Source of the DNA: Oxalobacteraceae sp. CFBP 8761
GTDB taxonomy: Bacteria > Pseudomonadota > Gammaproteobacteria > Burkholderiales > Burkholderiaceae_D
DNA: 64,000 nucleotides
Assembly: GCA_014841595.1 (NCBI GenBank)
Contig: JACYUE010000001.1
Location: 1,786,996 to 1,850,995 of the forward strand
Direction of reading: 5' to 3'
Shown here: positions 41,414 to 50,216 of the stretch, one piece after another
Numbering within the stretch: the first letter of the stretch is position 1
Layout: the number at the start of each line of letters is the position of its first letter
Position numbers and translations under genes: made by a program
Notes under the pieces: model-generated
What the model was told of the DNA's origin: nothing
Seen by the model: the letters and a program-made list of their open reading frames with translations, nothing else
Databases searched by the model: none

Positions 41414-42685
41414 TCAGCTCGCGACCCACACGTACTGCACCTCGGCCCACTGTTCCTTCGGTGCGCCATTCACCGTGCCCGGCTGGAAGGTGCATTTGGC
41501 GATTGCCGCGCGCGCCGTCTCGTCGAGCGACCCATTGCCGCTGGTTTTGCGTACCACGGCTTCGCGCACCTTGCCATCGGCCCTTACCAGCATCGCGAGT
41601 GTCACCGTGCCTTCGATCTTGGCCGCCAGCGCATCGGCCGGGTACACGGGCCTTGCACACGAATTGAATTTTGCCATTGGTATCGTCGTGTCGTTGTCGG
41701 GCATCGCGGCGAACGGGTTGACCGGCGCCGTGCTCGTGCAGCCGGCCAGGGCCGCCAGGGCCAGGCCGAGGACCGGAAGCGCGGCTTTCCAGTTCAGTGC
41801 CTGCGTGTCGGGACGAACGAGTTGTTTGATGCGTTGCATGAGATTGCCTCCATTGGCCGCCTGGGCCAGATGCTGGGTTGAAAACTGGCGTCGTTCCAGT
41901 TCGGATAGCGCAAGAGCCAGGCGCCGCGGTTCGCCCAGTTGTCTTGCTGCGATGGCGTCGGCAACCAGTTCCCGTTCGGCGCGGATGCGTCCCGAGATCC
42001 ACCAGATTGCCGGGTGATAAAACAGCAGTGCCTCGACCACGTTCTGCAGCAGGTTGACGAGGTAGTCGTGACGCCGGATATGGGCCAGTTCGTGCGCCAG
42101 CAGCGCCTCGAGCAAGTGGGGTGGCATGCCGGATACGAGCGATGCCGGCACCAGCAGCACCGGCCTCCACCAGCCAAAGGTGACGGGGCTGGCCAGGCCC
42201 GCGACGATGCGCAGCCGCACCGTGCGCGCAATGCCGGCAGCCTGCGCCATTCGGTCAAGCCGGGCTTGCCAGACCGGTTCGCTTGCCTCGACCGCCGCTG
42301 CGCGGTGCAGCCACAGCAATCCTGCGATCATCCGCAATGCGAGGACGACAGCGCAGACACCCCACGTGCGGACGATCCAGCCCAGACTGCGTTCGAATAC
42401 GGTGCGCCAGCTCTCGTCGAGCGGACCCGCCAGCAGGCTACTCGCCAAGGTTGCCATTGGCTGGGTCGCCATGTCCAGCGTGCCGGCCAGGCGCGTCGCC
42501 AGTTCGGCGGCGGGCCAGAGCAGGCACAGCAACAGGCCAGCGCAGGCGACCGCATACCGGTGCTCGGCGCGTGCATTGCGCAGCAGGCTCATCGCCAGCG
42601 CCACGGCGCAGCCGATCAGCGCCCCTTGCCAGATGAATTCGACGAGCGTCCAGCCAATGCTGGCAACCAGGTGGGCGGCGGTCAT
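41414..42685 (-). CDS. M56 (BlaR1-like) metallopeptidase with C-terminal TonB-type domain
   Basis: A 423-residue integral membrane sensor peptidase. Hydrophobic helices in the first 130 residues frame a cytoplasmic zinc-peptidase domain with HELAHIRRHD at 198-207 (H198, E199, H202) and the downstream E in RAERELVADAIAA. A further helix with a lipobox-like ALAGC lies around residue 315. From about 340 comes a TonB C-terminal-like fold (CARPVYPADALAAKIEGTVTL). BlaR1-type proteins sense beta-lactam or another signal and destroy their paired repressor. Here the usual penicillin-binding sensor is replaced by the TonB-like domain. It overlaps blaI by four bases (ATGA). Confidence 0.9.
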   Translation of the reverse strand: MTAAHLVASIGWTLVEFIWQGALIGCAVALAMSLLRNARAEHRYAVACAGLLLCLLWPAAELATRLAGTLDMATQPMATLASSLLAGPLDESWRTVFERSLGWIVRTWGVCAVVLALRMIAGLLWLHRAAAVEASEPVWQARLDRMAQAAGIARTVRLRIVAGLASPVTFGWWRPVLLVPASLVSGMPPHLLEALLAHELAHIRRHDYLVNLLQNVVEALLFYHPAIWWISGRIRAERELVADAIAARQLGEPRRLALALSELERRQFSTQHLAQAANGGNLMQRIKQLVRPDTQALNWKAALPVLGLALAALAGCTSTAPVNPFAAMPDNDTTIPMAKFNSCARPVYPADALAAKIEGTVTLAMLVRADGKVREAVVRKTSGNGSLDETARAAIAKCTFQPGTVNGAPKEQWAEVQYVWVAS

Positions 42686-43068
42686 TGGCCGTCTCCATCC
42701 TTCAGCAGTTGCTCGATCTCGGCCCGCTCCTTCTTGGAGATGCCGCTCTTGAGCGCCGCCAGCACCAGTGCCTTGGCCGAGCCGGCGAAGGCCCGCTGCA
42801 TCAGGTCGTTGAGAAGATTGCCTTGCAGCGCATCGCGCGCGTGGACCGGGCTATAGACGTGCGAGCGTTCGCTCTCGTCGCGGCCCAGCAAGCCCTTGGC
42901 GTGCATGACCTGCATCAGCCGTAGCACCGTCGCGTAGGTCACGTCGGGCCGCTGCGGCAGCATCGCCTCATGCACTTGCTTGGCGGTGGCGGCGCCCAGC
43001 GGCCACAGCACTTGTAGCAGGTCGAGCTCGGCAGGCGTGGGCTTGGGCGCGTCAGGGGAGAGCGGCAT
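42682..43068 (-). CDS. blaI: BlaI/MecI-family repressor
   Basis: A 128-residue winged-helix repressor. The DNA-binding part is KPTPAELDLLQVLWPLGAATAKQVHEA then RPDVTYATVLRLMQVMHAKGLLGRDE, a family-typical pattern; the YSPVHARDAL region and the C-terminal helix mediate dimerisation and cleavage. It is the first gene of a two-gene operon with the M56 peptidase and overlaps its start codon. A perfect 10-base inverted repeat (43081-43111) begins 13 bases upstream of the ATG and is the likely autoregulatory operator. No beta-lactamase gene lies next to it. Confidence 0.92.
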   Translation of the reverse strand: MPLSPDAPKPTPAELDLLQVLWPLGAATAKQVHEAMLPQRPDVTYATVLRLMQVMHAKGLLGRDESERSHVYSPVHARDALQGNLLNDLMQRAFAGSAKALVLAALKSGISKKERAEIEQLLKDGDGQ

Positions 43069-43080
43069 GACATCCTCGGA

Positions 43081-43111
43081 TAGACAAGATGAAGCTAGAT
43101 TATCTTGTCTA
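43081..43111. promoter_or_regulatory. BlaI-type operator dyad
   Basis: TAGACAAGAT (43081-43090) and ATCTTGTCTA (43102-43111) form a perfect 10-base inverted repeat with an 11-base spacer. A third half-site, TTGTCTA, occurs at about 43119-43125. The arms share the (T)TGTCTA core with BlaI/MecI half-sites, and the site lies just upstream of the repressor gene. Confidence 0.7.
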
Positions 43112-43156
43112 GATCGAGTTGTCTACAAAGATTTGGCATGCCGGGCGGAGACGTGC

Positions 43157-43567
43157 TTAGGTTTTCCCTGCGCGGCACATCGTCTCGATCGTGTCCAGCA
43201 CGACCCTGGCGCGAAACGGCTTGAGGATCACGCGGCTGATCCGACGTTCGCGCAGGTCGCTCAGGAGTTCGGGCGTGGCCGTCTCGGTCATGATCGCGAT
43301 CGACAAGCCCTGTTTGTTGGCGGCCGCATCGGCGCGCAGGCGGTCGATCAGGCCCAGATCGTAGCGGCTGTCCTTGCCGCTGCCCACGCAATCGACAGCG
43401 ATCACCGCGCCCTGGAAGGTGCGCACGCTCAGCAGGCGCAGTGCGGCCGCGCTCGTTGCCGCTTCATGGACCTGGCCCAGGTTCAGGCTGCGCGCCGTCA
43501 TCGCGACAGTACGGCGCAGCATCGGTTCCGGTTCGACCAGCAGGATGTGAGTGGTTGCGTCAGGCAT
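43157..43567 (-). CDS. Receiver-domain protein with altered acidic pocket
   Basis: A 136-residue single-domain response regulator. It has a receiver fold: THILLVEPEPMLRRTVAM for strand 1, AVIAVDC with the expected phospho-accepting Asp, IMTET for the conserved Thr and VILKPF for the conserved Lys. The acidic pair at the end of strand 1, normally Asp-Asp, is Glu-Pro-Glu here, so metal binding may be weakened. The ATG 43567 overlaps the last eight bases of the GAF-protein gene, so the two are cotranslated. No output domain. It may act as a partner or phosphate sink. Confidence 0.8.
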   Translation of the reverse strand: MPDATTHILLVEPEPMLRRTVAMTARSLNLGQVHEAATSAAALRLLSVRTFQGAVIAVDCVGSGKDSRYDLGLIDRLRADAAANKQGLSIAIMTETATPELLSDLRERRISRVILKPFRARVVLDTIETMCRAGKT

Positions 43568-44063
43568 CGGCCACCTCGCCAAGATTGCGCAGTTCCAGTA
43601 CGACCAGGTCGCGCAGCGTGCGCAGGATGCCCAGCTCCATCGCGTCCAGCGTGCGTGGCCTGCGGTCGATCAGGCACAGGGTCCCAAGGCTCAGGCGTGA
43701 CGGCATGGTCAATGGCGCGCCGGCATAGAAGCGGATGTGCGGCGCGCCGGTAACGAGGGGATTGTCGGCAAAGCGCGTGTCGAGCAGCGTGTCGTTCACG
43801 ACCAGGATGTCCTGCTCGAGGATCGCATGGGAGCACAGCGAGATGTCGCGGCCGGTTTCGCAGAGCGCGGTGCCGGTACGGGCCTTGAACCATTGGCGAT
43901 CCGTGTCGATCAGCGTGATGGTGACGATCGGCACGTCGAACTCGGTGGCAGCGAAGGCCACGATCCGGTCGAAACGCTCCTCGGCGGGCGTGTCCAGGAT
44001 CAGCAGGTCATACAGGGCGGCCAGGCGCGCGGCTTCGTTGTCGGGGGTAGCGGCAATCAGCAT
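43560..44063 (-). CDS. GAF-domain protein
   Basis: A 167-residue protein consisting of a GAF domain: AARLAALYDLLILDTPAEERFDRI, then IVTITLIDTDRQWFKARTG, SLCSHAILEQDILVVNDT, IRFYAGAPLTMPSRLSLGTLCLIDRRPR, and a C-terminal helix. This is the arrangement of small bacterial GAF proteins related to phytochrome/cyanobacteriochrome accessory parts and of the N-terminal GAFs of diguanylate cyclases. It has one Cys in the SLCSHAI segment. It overlaps the receiver gene. Likely a small-molecule or redox sensor without its own output. Confidence 0.82.
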   Translation of the reverse strand: MLIAATPDNEAARLAALYDLLILDTPAEERFDRIVAFAATEFDVPIVTITLIDTDRQWFKARTGTALCETGRDISLCSHAILEQDILVVNDTLLDTRFADNPLVTGAPHIRFYAGAPLTMPSRLSLGTLCLIDRRPRTLDAMELGILRTLRDLVVLELRNLGEVADA

Positions 44064-44158
44064 CGTGGAAGCACCGGCGCGGCCGGTCGTCAGTCGGGAT
44101 GTTCAATATACCAGACGCTACCAGGCCGCCTCCGCACGATCAGGCACGCCAAAAAAAA

Positions 44159-44178
44159 CCGCACCCCGAAGGGTGCGG
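44159..44178 (-). terminator. Rho-independent terminator of dctA
   Basis: CCGCACCC-CGAA-GGGTGCGG is an 8-bp stem; on the minus strand it is followed by eight T (44151-44158 read in reverse). It ends the dctA transcript 28 bases after its stop. Confidence 0.9.
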
Positions 44179-44205
44179 CTTTCATGGACGGGCAAAGGTA
44201 GAAGA

Positions 44206-45507
44206 TTACGCAGCGTTGCGCACTGCCGCCATGCTGTTCTGGTCTTCGACGATCTCGCGGCCATGCAGGACATCGTCCATGCGTTTGGTGTCGAGCTCGT
44301 TTTCCCATTTCGACACGACGACCGTGGCCACACCGTTGCCGATGAAGTTGGTCAGTGCGCGCGCTTCGCTCATGAAGCGGTCGATGCCCAGGATCAGCGC
44401 CATGCCTGCCACCGGAATCGTTGGCACCACGGCCAGCGTTGCGGCCAGCGTGATGAAGCCGGCGCCGGTGATGCCCGATGCGCCTTTCGAGGTCAGCATC
44501 GCCACCAGCAGGATGGTCAGTTCCTGGGTCAGCGTCAGGTCGGTGTTGGTTGCCTGCGCCACGAACAGGGCCGCCATCGTCATGTAGATATTGGTGCCGT
44601 CCAGGTTGAACGAGTAACCGGTTGGGACCACCAGGCCGACGACCGGCTTGGAGCAGCCCAGGCGCTCCAACTTGCGCATCAGGTTCGGCAGTGCGCTTTC
44701 CGACGACGACGTACCCAGCACGATCAGCAGTTCTTCCTTGATGTAGCGGATGAACTTGAAGATCGAGAAACCGGTGAAGCGGGCGATCAGGCCCAGCACG
44801 ACGAAGATGAACAGGGCGCAGGTCAGGTAGAACGAGCCCATCAGCTTGGCCAGCGGCAGCAGCGACGCGATGCCGTACTTGCCGATCGTGAACGCCATCG
44901 CGCCGAATGCGCCCAGTGGAGCGACTTTCATGATGATGTTGACGATGCCGAAGATCACGTGCGAGACGTCATCGATGAGTTTGGTCACCGGACGGCCGCG
45001 CTCGCCCATCATCGACAGCGCGAAACCGAACAGGATCGCGACCAGCAGCACTTGCAGGATGTTACCCGTAGCGAACGCATCCACGAACGTGGTCGGGATG
45101 ATGTGCATGATGAACTCGGTCGTGGTCTGGGCATGCGCATTGGTCGTGTATTGCGCAATCGAGCTCGAGTCGAGGTGGGCCGGATCGACGTTGAAGCCGG
45201 CGCCCGGCTTGGCGACGTTGGCCACGACCAGGCCGATGGCCAGGGCGAAGGTCGAGACGACTTCGAAGTACAGCAGTGCCTTGCCGCCGACGCGGCCGAT
45301 CTTCTTCATGTCCTGCATGCCGGCGATACCGGCAACGACGGTACAGAAGATCACGGGGGCGATGATCATCTTGATCAGTTTGATGAAGCCGTCTCCCAAT
45401 GGCTTCATCGCGGTGCCTACCTCTGGGTAAAATACGCCCAGCAACACGCCAAGAACAATGGCGAACAATACCTGGACGTACAGGATTTTATAGAACGGCT
45501 TCTTCAT
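44206..45507 (-). CDS. dctA: C4-dicarboxylate:cation symporter DctA
   Basis: A 433-residue inner-membrane symporter of the DAACS family that imports succinate, fumarate and malate. It starts [20 protein letters not shown], has the serine-rich loop [18 protein letters not shown], the [16 protein letters not shown] motif, [15 protein letters not shown], and [19 protein letters not shown] in the last helices. Hallmark residues for substrate and sodium binding are all present. It is transcribed alone, with a strong terminator downstream and a palindrome at 45585-45605 upstream that may be an operator. Confidence 0.95.
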   Translation of the reverse strand: MKKPFYKILYVQVLFAIVLGVLLGVFYPEVGTAMKPLGDGFIKLIKMIIAPVIFCTVVAGIAGMQDMKKIGRVGGKALLYFEVVSTFALAIGLVVANVAKPGAGFNVDPAHLDSSSIAQYTTNAHAQTTTEFIMHIIPTTFVDAFATGNILQVLLVAILFGFALSMMGERGRPVTKLIDDVSHVIFGIVNIIMKVAPLGAFGAMAFTIGKYGIASLLPLAKLMGSFYLTCALFIFVVLGLIARFTGFSIFKFIRYIKEELLIVLGTSSSESALPNLMRKLERLGCSKPVVGLVVPTGYSFNLDGTNIYMTMAALFVAQATNTDLTLTQELTILLVAMLTSKGASGITGAGFITLAATLAVVPTIPVAGMALILGIDRFMSEARALTNFIGNGVATVVVSKWENELDTKRMDDVLHGREIVEDQNSMAAVRNAA

Positions 45508-45584
45508 GGCAACTCTTCAACGAGGTTGGTAGTGATGCCATGGTGGCGCATTCAAGCGGTGCAAGCTATTGTGGAAATCCGCAT

Positions 45585-45605
45585 GCTGCACTGCAGCAGT
45601 GCAGC
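45585..45605. promoter_or_regulatory. Perfect palindrome in dctA upstream region
   Basis: GCTGCACTGC-A-GCAGTGCAGC is a perfect 10-1-10 palindrome 78 bases upstream of the dctA start. The direct repeat TGTGGAAATCC / CGTGGAAATTT flanks it. It could be a regulator site or a hairpin; it lies between dctA and the terminator of the dehydrogenase gene. Confidence 0.45.
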
Positions 45606-45631
45606 GTGGAAATTTTCGCACCCGGAGTGTG

Positions 45632-45658
45632 CGTGGCCAGGCAATTAGCCTGGCCACG
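45632..45658 (-). terminator. Hairpin after 3-hydroxybutyrate dehydrogenase gene
   Basis: CGTGGCCAGGC-AATTA-GCCTGGCCACG is an 11-bp perfect stem 13 bases after the stop of the minus-strand dehydrogenase gene. No T-run is seen, so efficiency is uncertain. Confidence 0.55.
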
Positions 45659-45670
45659 ACGGGAGAATTG

Positions 45671-46465
45671 TTACTGAGCGGCCCAGCCGCCGTCCATATT
45701 CCAGGCCACGCCGCGTACCTGGTTCGCCGCCGGACTGCAGAAGAACACGGCCAGCGCGCCCAGTTCATCGGGCGTGACGAATTCGCCGGACGGCTGCTTC
45801 TCGAGCAGCAGCGCCTTGCGCGCGGCGTCGTTGTCGAGCCCTTCGCGGGCGGCGCGGTCATCCACCTGTTTCTGGACGAGTGGTGTCAGCACGAAGCCGG
45901 GGCAGATCGCATTGCACGTCACGCCCGTCTGCGCCGTTTCCAGCGCGGTGACCTTGGTCAGGCCGACCAGCCCGTGCTTGGCGGCGACATACGCCGACTT
46001 CTGGCTCGAGCCCACCAGGCCATGGACCGAGGCCAGGTTGATGATGCGGCCCCAGTTCTTTTGCTTCATGCCGGGTAAGGCCAGGCGCGTGGTGTGGAAG
46101 GCCGAGCTCAGGTTGATGGCGATGATCGCGTCCCAGCGCTCAGGCGGAAAATCCTCGAGCGCGGCGACGTGCTGGATGCCGGCATTGTTGACCAGGATGT
46201 CGACGCCGCCGAACTTGTCGCTGGCATATTGCATCAGCGCGGCGATCTCGTCGGGCTTGGACATGTCGGCATTGTGGTACGCCGTTTGCACACCGAATTC
46301 GGCGCCGATATCGGTGTAGAGCTTTTCGATCTGCTGCGCGTCGCCGAAGCCGTTGAACACGATATTGGCCCCCTGTTCGGCCAGCGAGCGTGCGATGCCC
46401 AGGCCGATGCCCGAGGTCGATCCGGTGACGAGAGCCGTTTTACCGTTTAGCATGGTCGATGTCAT
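45671..46465 (-). CDS. bdhA: 3-Hydroxybutyrate dehydrogenase
   Basis: A 264-residue SDR that converts 3-hydroxybutyrate and acetoacetate with NAD+. Motifs: TGSTSGIGLGIARSLAE (cofactor), NNAGIQHVAALEDFPPERWD (the AGIQHV stretch is typical of PHB-type dehydrogenases), catalytic Ser in NLASVHGLVGS and Tyr-Lys in YVAAKHGL, then the C-terminal GQ/AAQ-type tail FCSPAANQVRGVAWNMDGGWAAQ. A GAGGA site precedes ATG 46465; an ATG at 46453 is an alternative. It works with the CoA-transferase genes 5 kb away in PHB or ketone-body turnover. Confidence 0.95.
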   Translation of the reverse strand: MTSTMLNGKTALVTGSTSGIGLGIARSLAEQGANIVFNGFGDAQQIEKLYTDIGAEFGVQTAYHNADMSKPDEIAALMQYASDKFGGVDILVNNAGIQHVAALEDFPPERWDAIIAINLSSAFHTTRLALPGMKQKNWGRIINLASVHGLVGSSQKSAYVAAKHGLVGLTKVTALETAQTGVTCNAICPGFVLTPLVQKQVDDRAAREGLDNDAARKALLLEKQPSGEFVTPDELGALAVFFCSPAANQVRGVAWNMDGGWAAQ

Positions 46466-46602
46466 TGTGTCCTCATTGGTAAATGCCCGTTGGCGAGCGT
46501 ATGGGGGGAACTCCCTCAGAATTGGTAGAATTCTAACCGTAACGCCTCCCGCGCGCGAAAGCAGCCAGGCGCCTTTCATGATTTTCTTATTCCGGAGTCG
46601 CG

Positions 46603-47490
46603 ATGTCCGAGCCCAGATTCAAGAGCGTCCAGTGCATCTCGCCTGCTGGTTTGCACCGCGTCGCCTACAAGGAATGGGGCGCGGCGGACAATCCGAAGGT
46701 GCTCGTGTGCGTGCACGGCGTGACCCGCGTCGGGGATGATTTTGACCATATGGCGCAGGCGCTGTGCGATACCTTTCGCGTCGTGTGCCCCGATATCGTC
46801 GGGCGCGGCCGCTCCGACCGGCTGCGCGATCCGGCCGGTTATCAGGTGTCGCAATACGTGAGCGACATGGTCACGCTGATTGCACGCGTCACGGCGGGCA
46901 CTGAGAGCGAAGACGTCGCATGGTTCGGCACCTCGATGGGCGGCCTGATCGGCATGACACTGGCCGCCCTCGAAGGCTCGCCAATTTCGCGGCTCGTGAT
47001 CAACGATATCGGCCCGGCGCTGGGCGGCGAGGCGCTGCGGCGCATCGGCGAGTATATCGGCCAGGACGTGCGCTTTCCGAGCTTTGCTGCCGGCGCGGAT
47101 TACATCAGGGCCGTCTCGGCCACGTTCGGGCCGCACGCCGACGAAGAGTGGCACAAGCTGGCCAGCGATGTGCTGCGCCAGGACGTCGACGGCCAGTGGC
47201 GGCGCCATTATGATCTAAGCCTGGCGCAGCCGTTTCGCAGCATGACGGTCGAACGCGCGGCCGAGGACGAAGCGGCGTTGTGGGCGGCCTGGGATGCGAT
47301 CAGGTGCCCCACGCTGCTGGTACGCGGCGAACAGTCCGATCTGCTCTCGCGCGCCACGGCGCAGCAGATGACGACACGCGGGCCGCATGCGCACCTGGTC
47401 GAAATCCCCGGCGTCGGCCATGCGCCGACGTTCGTGCACGCCGATCAGATCGCCATTGCCCGCACCTTTTTAACCGGCACGGGATCATGA
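46603..47490 (+). CDS. Alpha/beta-fold hydrolase
   Basis: A 295-residue hydrolase. The nucleophile elbow is VAWFGTSMGGLIGM (Ser about 110), the oxyanion region is CVHGVTRVGDDFD, catalytic Asp is probably in LLVRGEQSDLLS, and His in GVGHAPTF. A lid-like segment lies in the middle. It is divergent from bdhA and overlaps nothing, ending 41 bases before ridA. Members of this group include haloalkane dehalogenase- and esterase-like enzymes. No specific substrate can be given. Confidence 0.85.
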   Translation: MSEPRFKSVQCISPAGLHRVAYKEWGAADNPKVLVCVHGVTRVGDDFDHMAQALCDTFRVVCPDIVGRGRSDRLRDPAGYQVSQYVSDMVTLIARVTAGTESEDVAWFGTSMGGLIGMTLAALEGSPISRLVINDIGPALGGEALRRIGEYIGQDVRFPSFAAGADYIRAVSATFGPHADEEWHKLASDVLRQDVDGQWRRHYDLSLAQPFRSMTVERAAEDEAALWAAWDAIRCPTLLVRGEQSDLLSRATAQQMTTRGPHAHLVEIPGVGHAPTFVHADQIAIARTFLTGTGS

Positions 47491-47531
47491 CGATCCGGCC
47501 TGAATCAACCTTTATCGAACAGAAAGACATC

Positions 47532-47882
47532 ATGGAAATCAAACGACTGCACGTAGGCAAACGACTGTCCGAAGTCGCGATCCACAACGAGACCGTGTAC
47601 CTGGCCGGCCAGATCGCCGAAGACACCACCCAGGGCATCGATGGCCAGATGCGCGAAGTGCTGGGCCACGTCGACCGTTTGCTGGGCGAAGCCGGCAGCG
47701 ACAAATCGTGCATCCTGTCCTGCAATATCTTCATCTCGGACATGGACAACTTTCCCGGCATGAACGACGTTTGGGACGAGTGGGTCGCCCAGGGCCACAC
47801 GCCGCCGCGCGCCACTGTCGAAGCCAAGCTGGCCAACCCGGCCTGCCTGGTCGAGGTGTGCATCATCGCCGCTCTGCGCTGA
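47532..47882 (+). CDS. ridA: RidA-family enamine/imine deaminase
   Basis: A 116-residue cytoplasmic protein of the RidA/YjgF family, which hydrolyses reactive enamines and imines formed from amino acids. Features are the N-terminal MEIKRLHVGKRLSEVAIHN, VYLAGQIAEDTTQGIDGQMREVLGHVDRLL, and the C-terminal TPPRATVEAKLANPACLVEV with the conserved Arg that binds the carboxylate. ATG 47532 with AGAAAGA upstream gives the family length. It precedes relA by five bases, so the two may be cotranscribed. Confidence 0.88.
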   Translation: MEIKRLHVGKRLSEVAIHNETVYLAGQIAEDTTQGIDGQMREVLGHVDRLLGEAGSDKSCILSCNIFISDMDNFPGMNDVWDEWVAQGHTPPRATVEAKLANPACLVEVCIIAALR

Positions 47883-47886
47883 GCGC

Positions 47887-50127
47887 ATGGTCTCCACCGC
47901 ACTGTTAGGAGATACCAAGACCGGCCTGGTACAGGGGCTGAGCCCTGAGGACTGCGTGCGCGTGCACGCTGCGCTCGACTACGCGTTCAGCGCGTACGGC
48001 ACGCGTCTGGCCGGCTCGGGCCAGAGCGCGTTCGAATTCTCGCTCGGTGCAGCCGGCACGCTCGCGTACCTGAATACCGATGCCGAAACGCGCATCGCCG
48101 GCCTGGTGTTCGAGCTGGCGCTGATGGACCCGGCCGTGTTCGCCGACCTCGAAGAACGCTTCGGCGCCGGCGTCGTTGCGCTCGTGCAGGGCGTGCATCA
48201 GCTGATCCGCCTGCGCGACCTGACCGCCGGCGGCGCGCCCGTGGGCAGCGGCAAGAACGCGGCGCAACAGGCCGCGGCGCAAAACGAGACGCTGCGCAAG
48301 ATGCTGCTGGCGATGGCCACCGACATGCGCGTGGTGCTGATGCGCCTGGCCTCGTGCGCGGCCACGCTGCGCCACTTCGCCGAACACAAACGGTTTGACG
48401 ACGTCACGCGCGCCTATGGGCGTGAGGTGCTGGACTTTTATGCGCCGCTGGCCAACCGGCTCGGGATCTGGCAACTGAAGTGGGAGCTGGAAGACCTCGC
48501 GTTTCGCTTCATCGAACCCGATACCTACAAACGCATCGCCAAGATGCTCGAAGAAAAGCGCATGTCGCGCGAGAGCTTTGTCGCCTCGTCGATCGAGCGC
48601 CTGCAAAGCGAGCTGGCATCGGCGTCGATTCCGGCCGACGTGTCGGGCCGCCCGAAGCACATCTACAGCATCTGGAGCAAGATGCGCGGCAAGGAGCTCG
48701 ATTTCACCGAGCTGTATGACGTGCGCGCGTTTCGCGTGATCGTCCCCGACATCAAGACCTGCTACACGGTGCTGGGCGTGATCCACAATATCTGGACGCC
48801 GGTGCCGAAGGAATTCGACGACTATATCTCGCGCCCGAAACCCAACGGCTACCGCTCGCTGCACACGGTGGTCATGGCCGAAGACGGCCGGCCGCTCGAA
48901 GTGCAGATCCGCACCCAAGAGATGCACAACTTCGCCGAGTACGGCATCGCCGCGCACTGGCGTTATAAAGAAGAAGGGGGCTCGAACTTCAAGAGCCAGC
49001 AATACGACGAAAAGATCGCCTGGCTGCGCCAGCTGCTGGCGTGGAAGACCGACGTGTCCGATGCGGTCTCGGGTCAGGAAGAACTGCAGCGCGAATGGGT
49101 CGAAAAGCTCAAGGCCACGACGCTCGACGACCGCATCTTCGTGCTGACGCCGCAGGCGCGGGTGCTCGAACTGCCGGTGGGCGCCACGCCGATCGACTTC
49201 GCGTACCACCTGCACAGCGATGTCGGCCACCGCTGCCGCGGCGCGCGCATCGATGGCGTGATGGTGCCGCTCAATACGCAACTGAAAAACGGCCAGACCT
49301 GCGAAATCATCACGGCCAAGGGATCGAGCGGCAACCAGGGCCCGTCGCGCGACTGGCTCAGCCCCGGCTACGCGGTCAGCAGCCGCACGCGCTCGAAGAT
49401 CCGCGCCTGGTTCCACGCGTTGGACCAGGCCGAAACGCTGGCCCACGGCCGCGCGCTCGTTGAAAAATCGCTCCAGCGTGAAGGCAAGACCGCCGTCAAC
49501 CTGGAACTGCTCGCGCAGAAGCTGGGCTTTGCCAAGGTGGACGAACTGTTCATCGAAGTGGGCAAGGACAAATTCAGCCTGCGCCACGTGGAAGCGGCGC
49601 TGCACGATGGCGACGAACCGGCGCCCGTTGAGGAGCCGAAGTTCGACAACAAGAGCCGCGCCTCGAGCGTGGAGCAGGGCGCCAAGTCGGGTGTGCTGGT
49701 GCTGGGCACCGAAGGGCTGATGACGCTCTTGGCCAAGTGCTGCAAGCCGGCCCCGCCGGACCCGATCATCGGCTTCGTCACGCGCGGCAAGGGCGTGTCG
49801 ATCCACCGGCTGACGTGCAAGAACTTCTCCGAGATGCAAGCCAAGTCGCCGGAGCGCGTCATCCAGACCGAATGGGGTTCAGCCGGGAACGAGACCGTCT
49901 ACCCGGTCGACCTGTTTATCCTGGCGCAGGACCGGCAGGGACTGCTGCGCGATATCTCCGAAGTCTTCTCGCGCGAGAAGATCAATGTGATCGGGGTGAA
50001 CACGCAAAGCGCCAAAGGGCAGGCGCGCATGATCTTCACGGCCGAAATCGGCTCCACGGCGCAGGCGCAGAAGGCGCTGGCGGCGATCATGGAAGTGGGC
50101 GGCGTGATGGAGGCGAAGCGGCAGTAG
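47887..50127 (+). CDS. relA: GTP pyrophosphokinase RelA
   Basis: A 746-residue ribosome-associated (p)ppGpp synthetase. The N-terminal HD hydrolase is inactive: the HD motif is replaced (ELALMDPAVFADLEERFG), as in RelA. The synthetase domain has YDVRAFRVIVPDIKTCYTVLG and the acidic PKEFDDYISRPKPNGYRSLHTVV region; the ExDD residues (EFDD) are those of RelA, not the RxKD of bifunctional Rel/SpoT. TGS (FVLTPQARVLELPVGATPIDFAYHLH) and ACT (RQGLLRDISEVFSREKINVIG) domains complete the regulatory half. It starts five bases after ridA. A SpoT-type hydrolase must be encoded elsewhere. Confidence 0.93.
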   Translation: MVSTALLGDTKTGLVQGLSPEDCVRVHAALDYAFSAYGTRLAGSGQSAFEFSLGAAGTLAYLNTDAETRIAGLVFELALMDPAVFADLEERFGAGVVALVQGVHQLIRLRDLTAGGAPVGSGKNAAQQAAAQNETLRKMLLAMATDMRVVLMRLASCAATLRHFAEHKRFDDVTRAYGREVLDFYAPLANRLGIWQLKWELEDLAFRFIEPDTYKRIAKMLEEKRMSRESFVASSIERLQSELASASIPADVSGRPKHIYSIWSKMRGKELDFTELYDVRAFRVIVPDIKTCYTVLGVIHNIWTPVPKEFDDYISRPKPNGYRSLHTVVMAEDGRPLEVQIRTQEMHNFAEYGIAAHWRYKEEGGSNFKSQQYDEKIAWLRQLLAWKTDVSDAVSGQEELQREWVEKLKATTLDDRIFVLTPQARVLELPVGATPIDFAYHLHSDVGHRCRGARIDGVMVPLNTQLKNGQTCEIITAKGSSGNQGPSRDWLSPGYAVSSRTRSKIRAWFHALDQAETLAHGRALVEKSLQREGKTAVNLELLAQKLGFAKVDELFIEVGKDKFSLRHVEAALHDGDEPAPVEEPKFDNKSRASSVEQGAKSGVLVLGTEGLMTLLAKCCKPAPPDPIIGFVTRGKGVSIHRLTCKNFSEMQAKSPERVIQTEWGSAGNETVYPVDLFILAQDRQGLLRDISEVFSREKINVIGVNTQSAKGQARMIFTAEIGSTAQAQKALAAIMEVGGVMEAKRQ

Positions 50128-50216
50128 CAGTAGCATCATCCCCCTGTGCGGCGAGGTGACGTAATCATTTGTCACCGGGCCGCGCAGCCTGCCGCAACCG
50201 CAGTATCATTCAGCCC

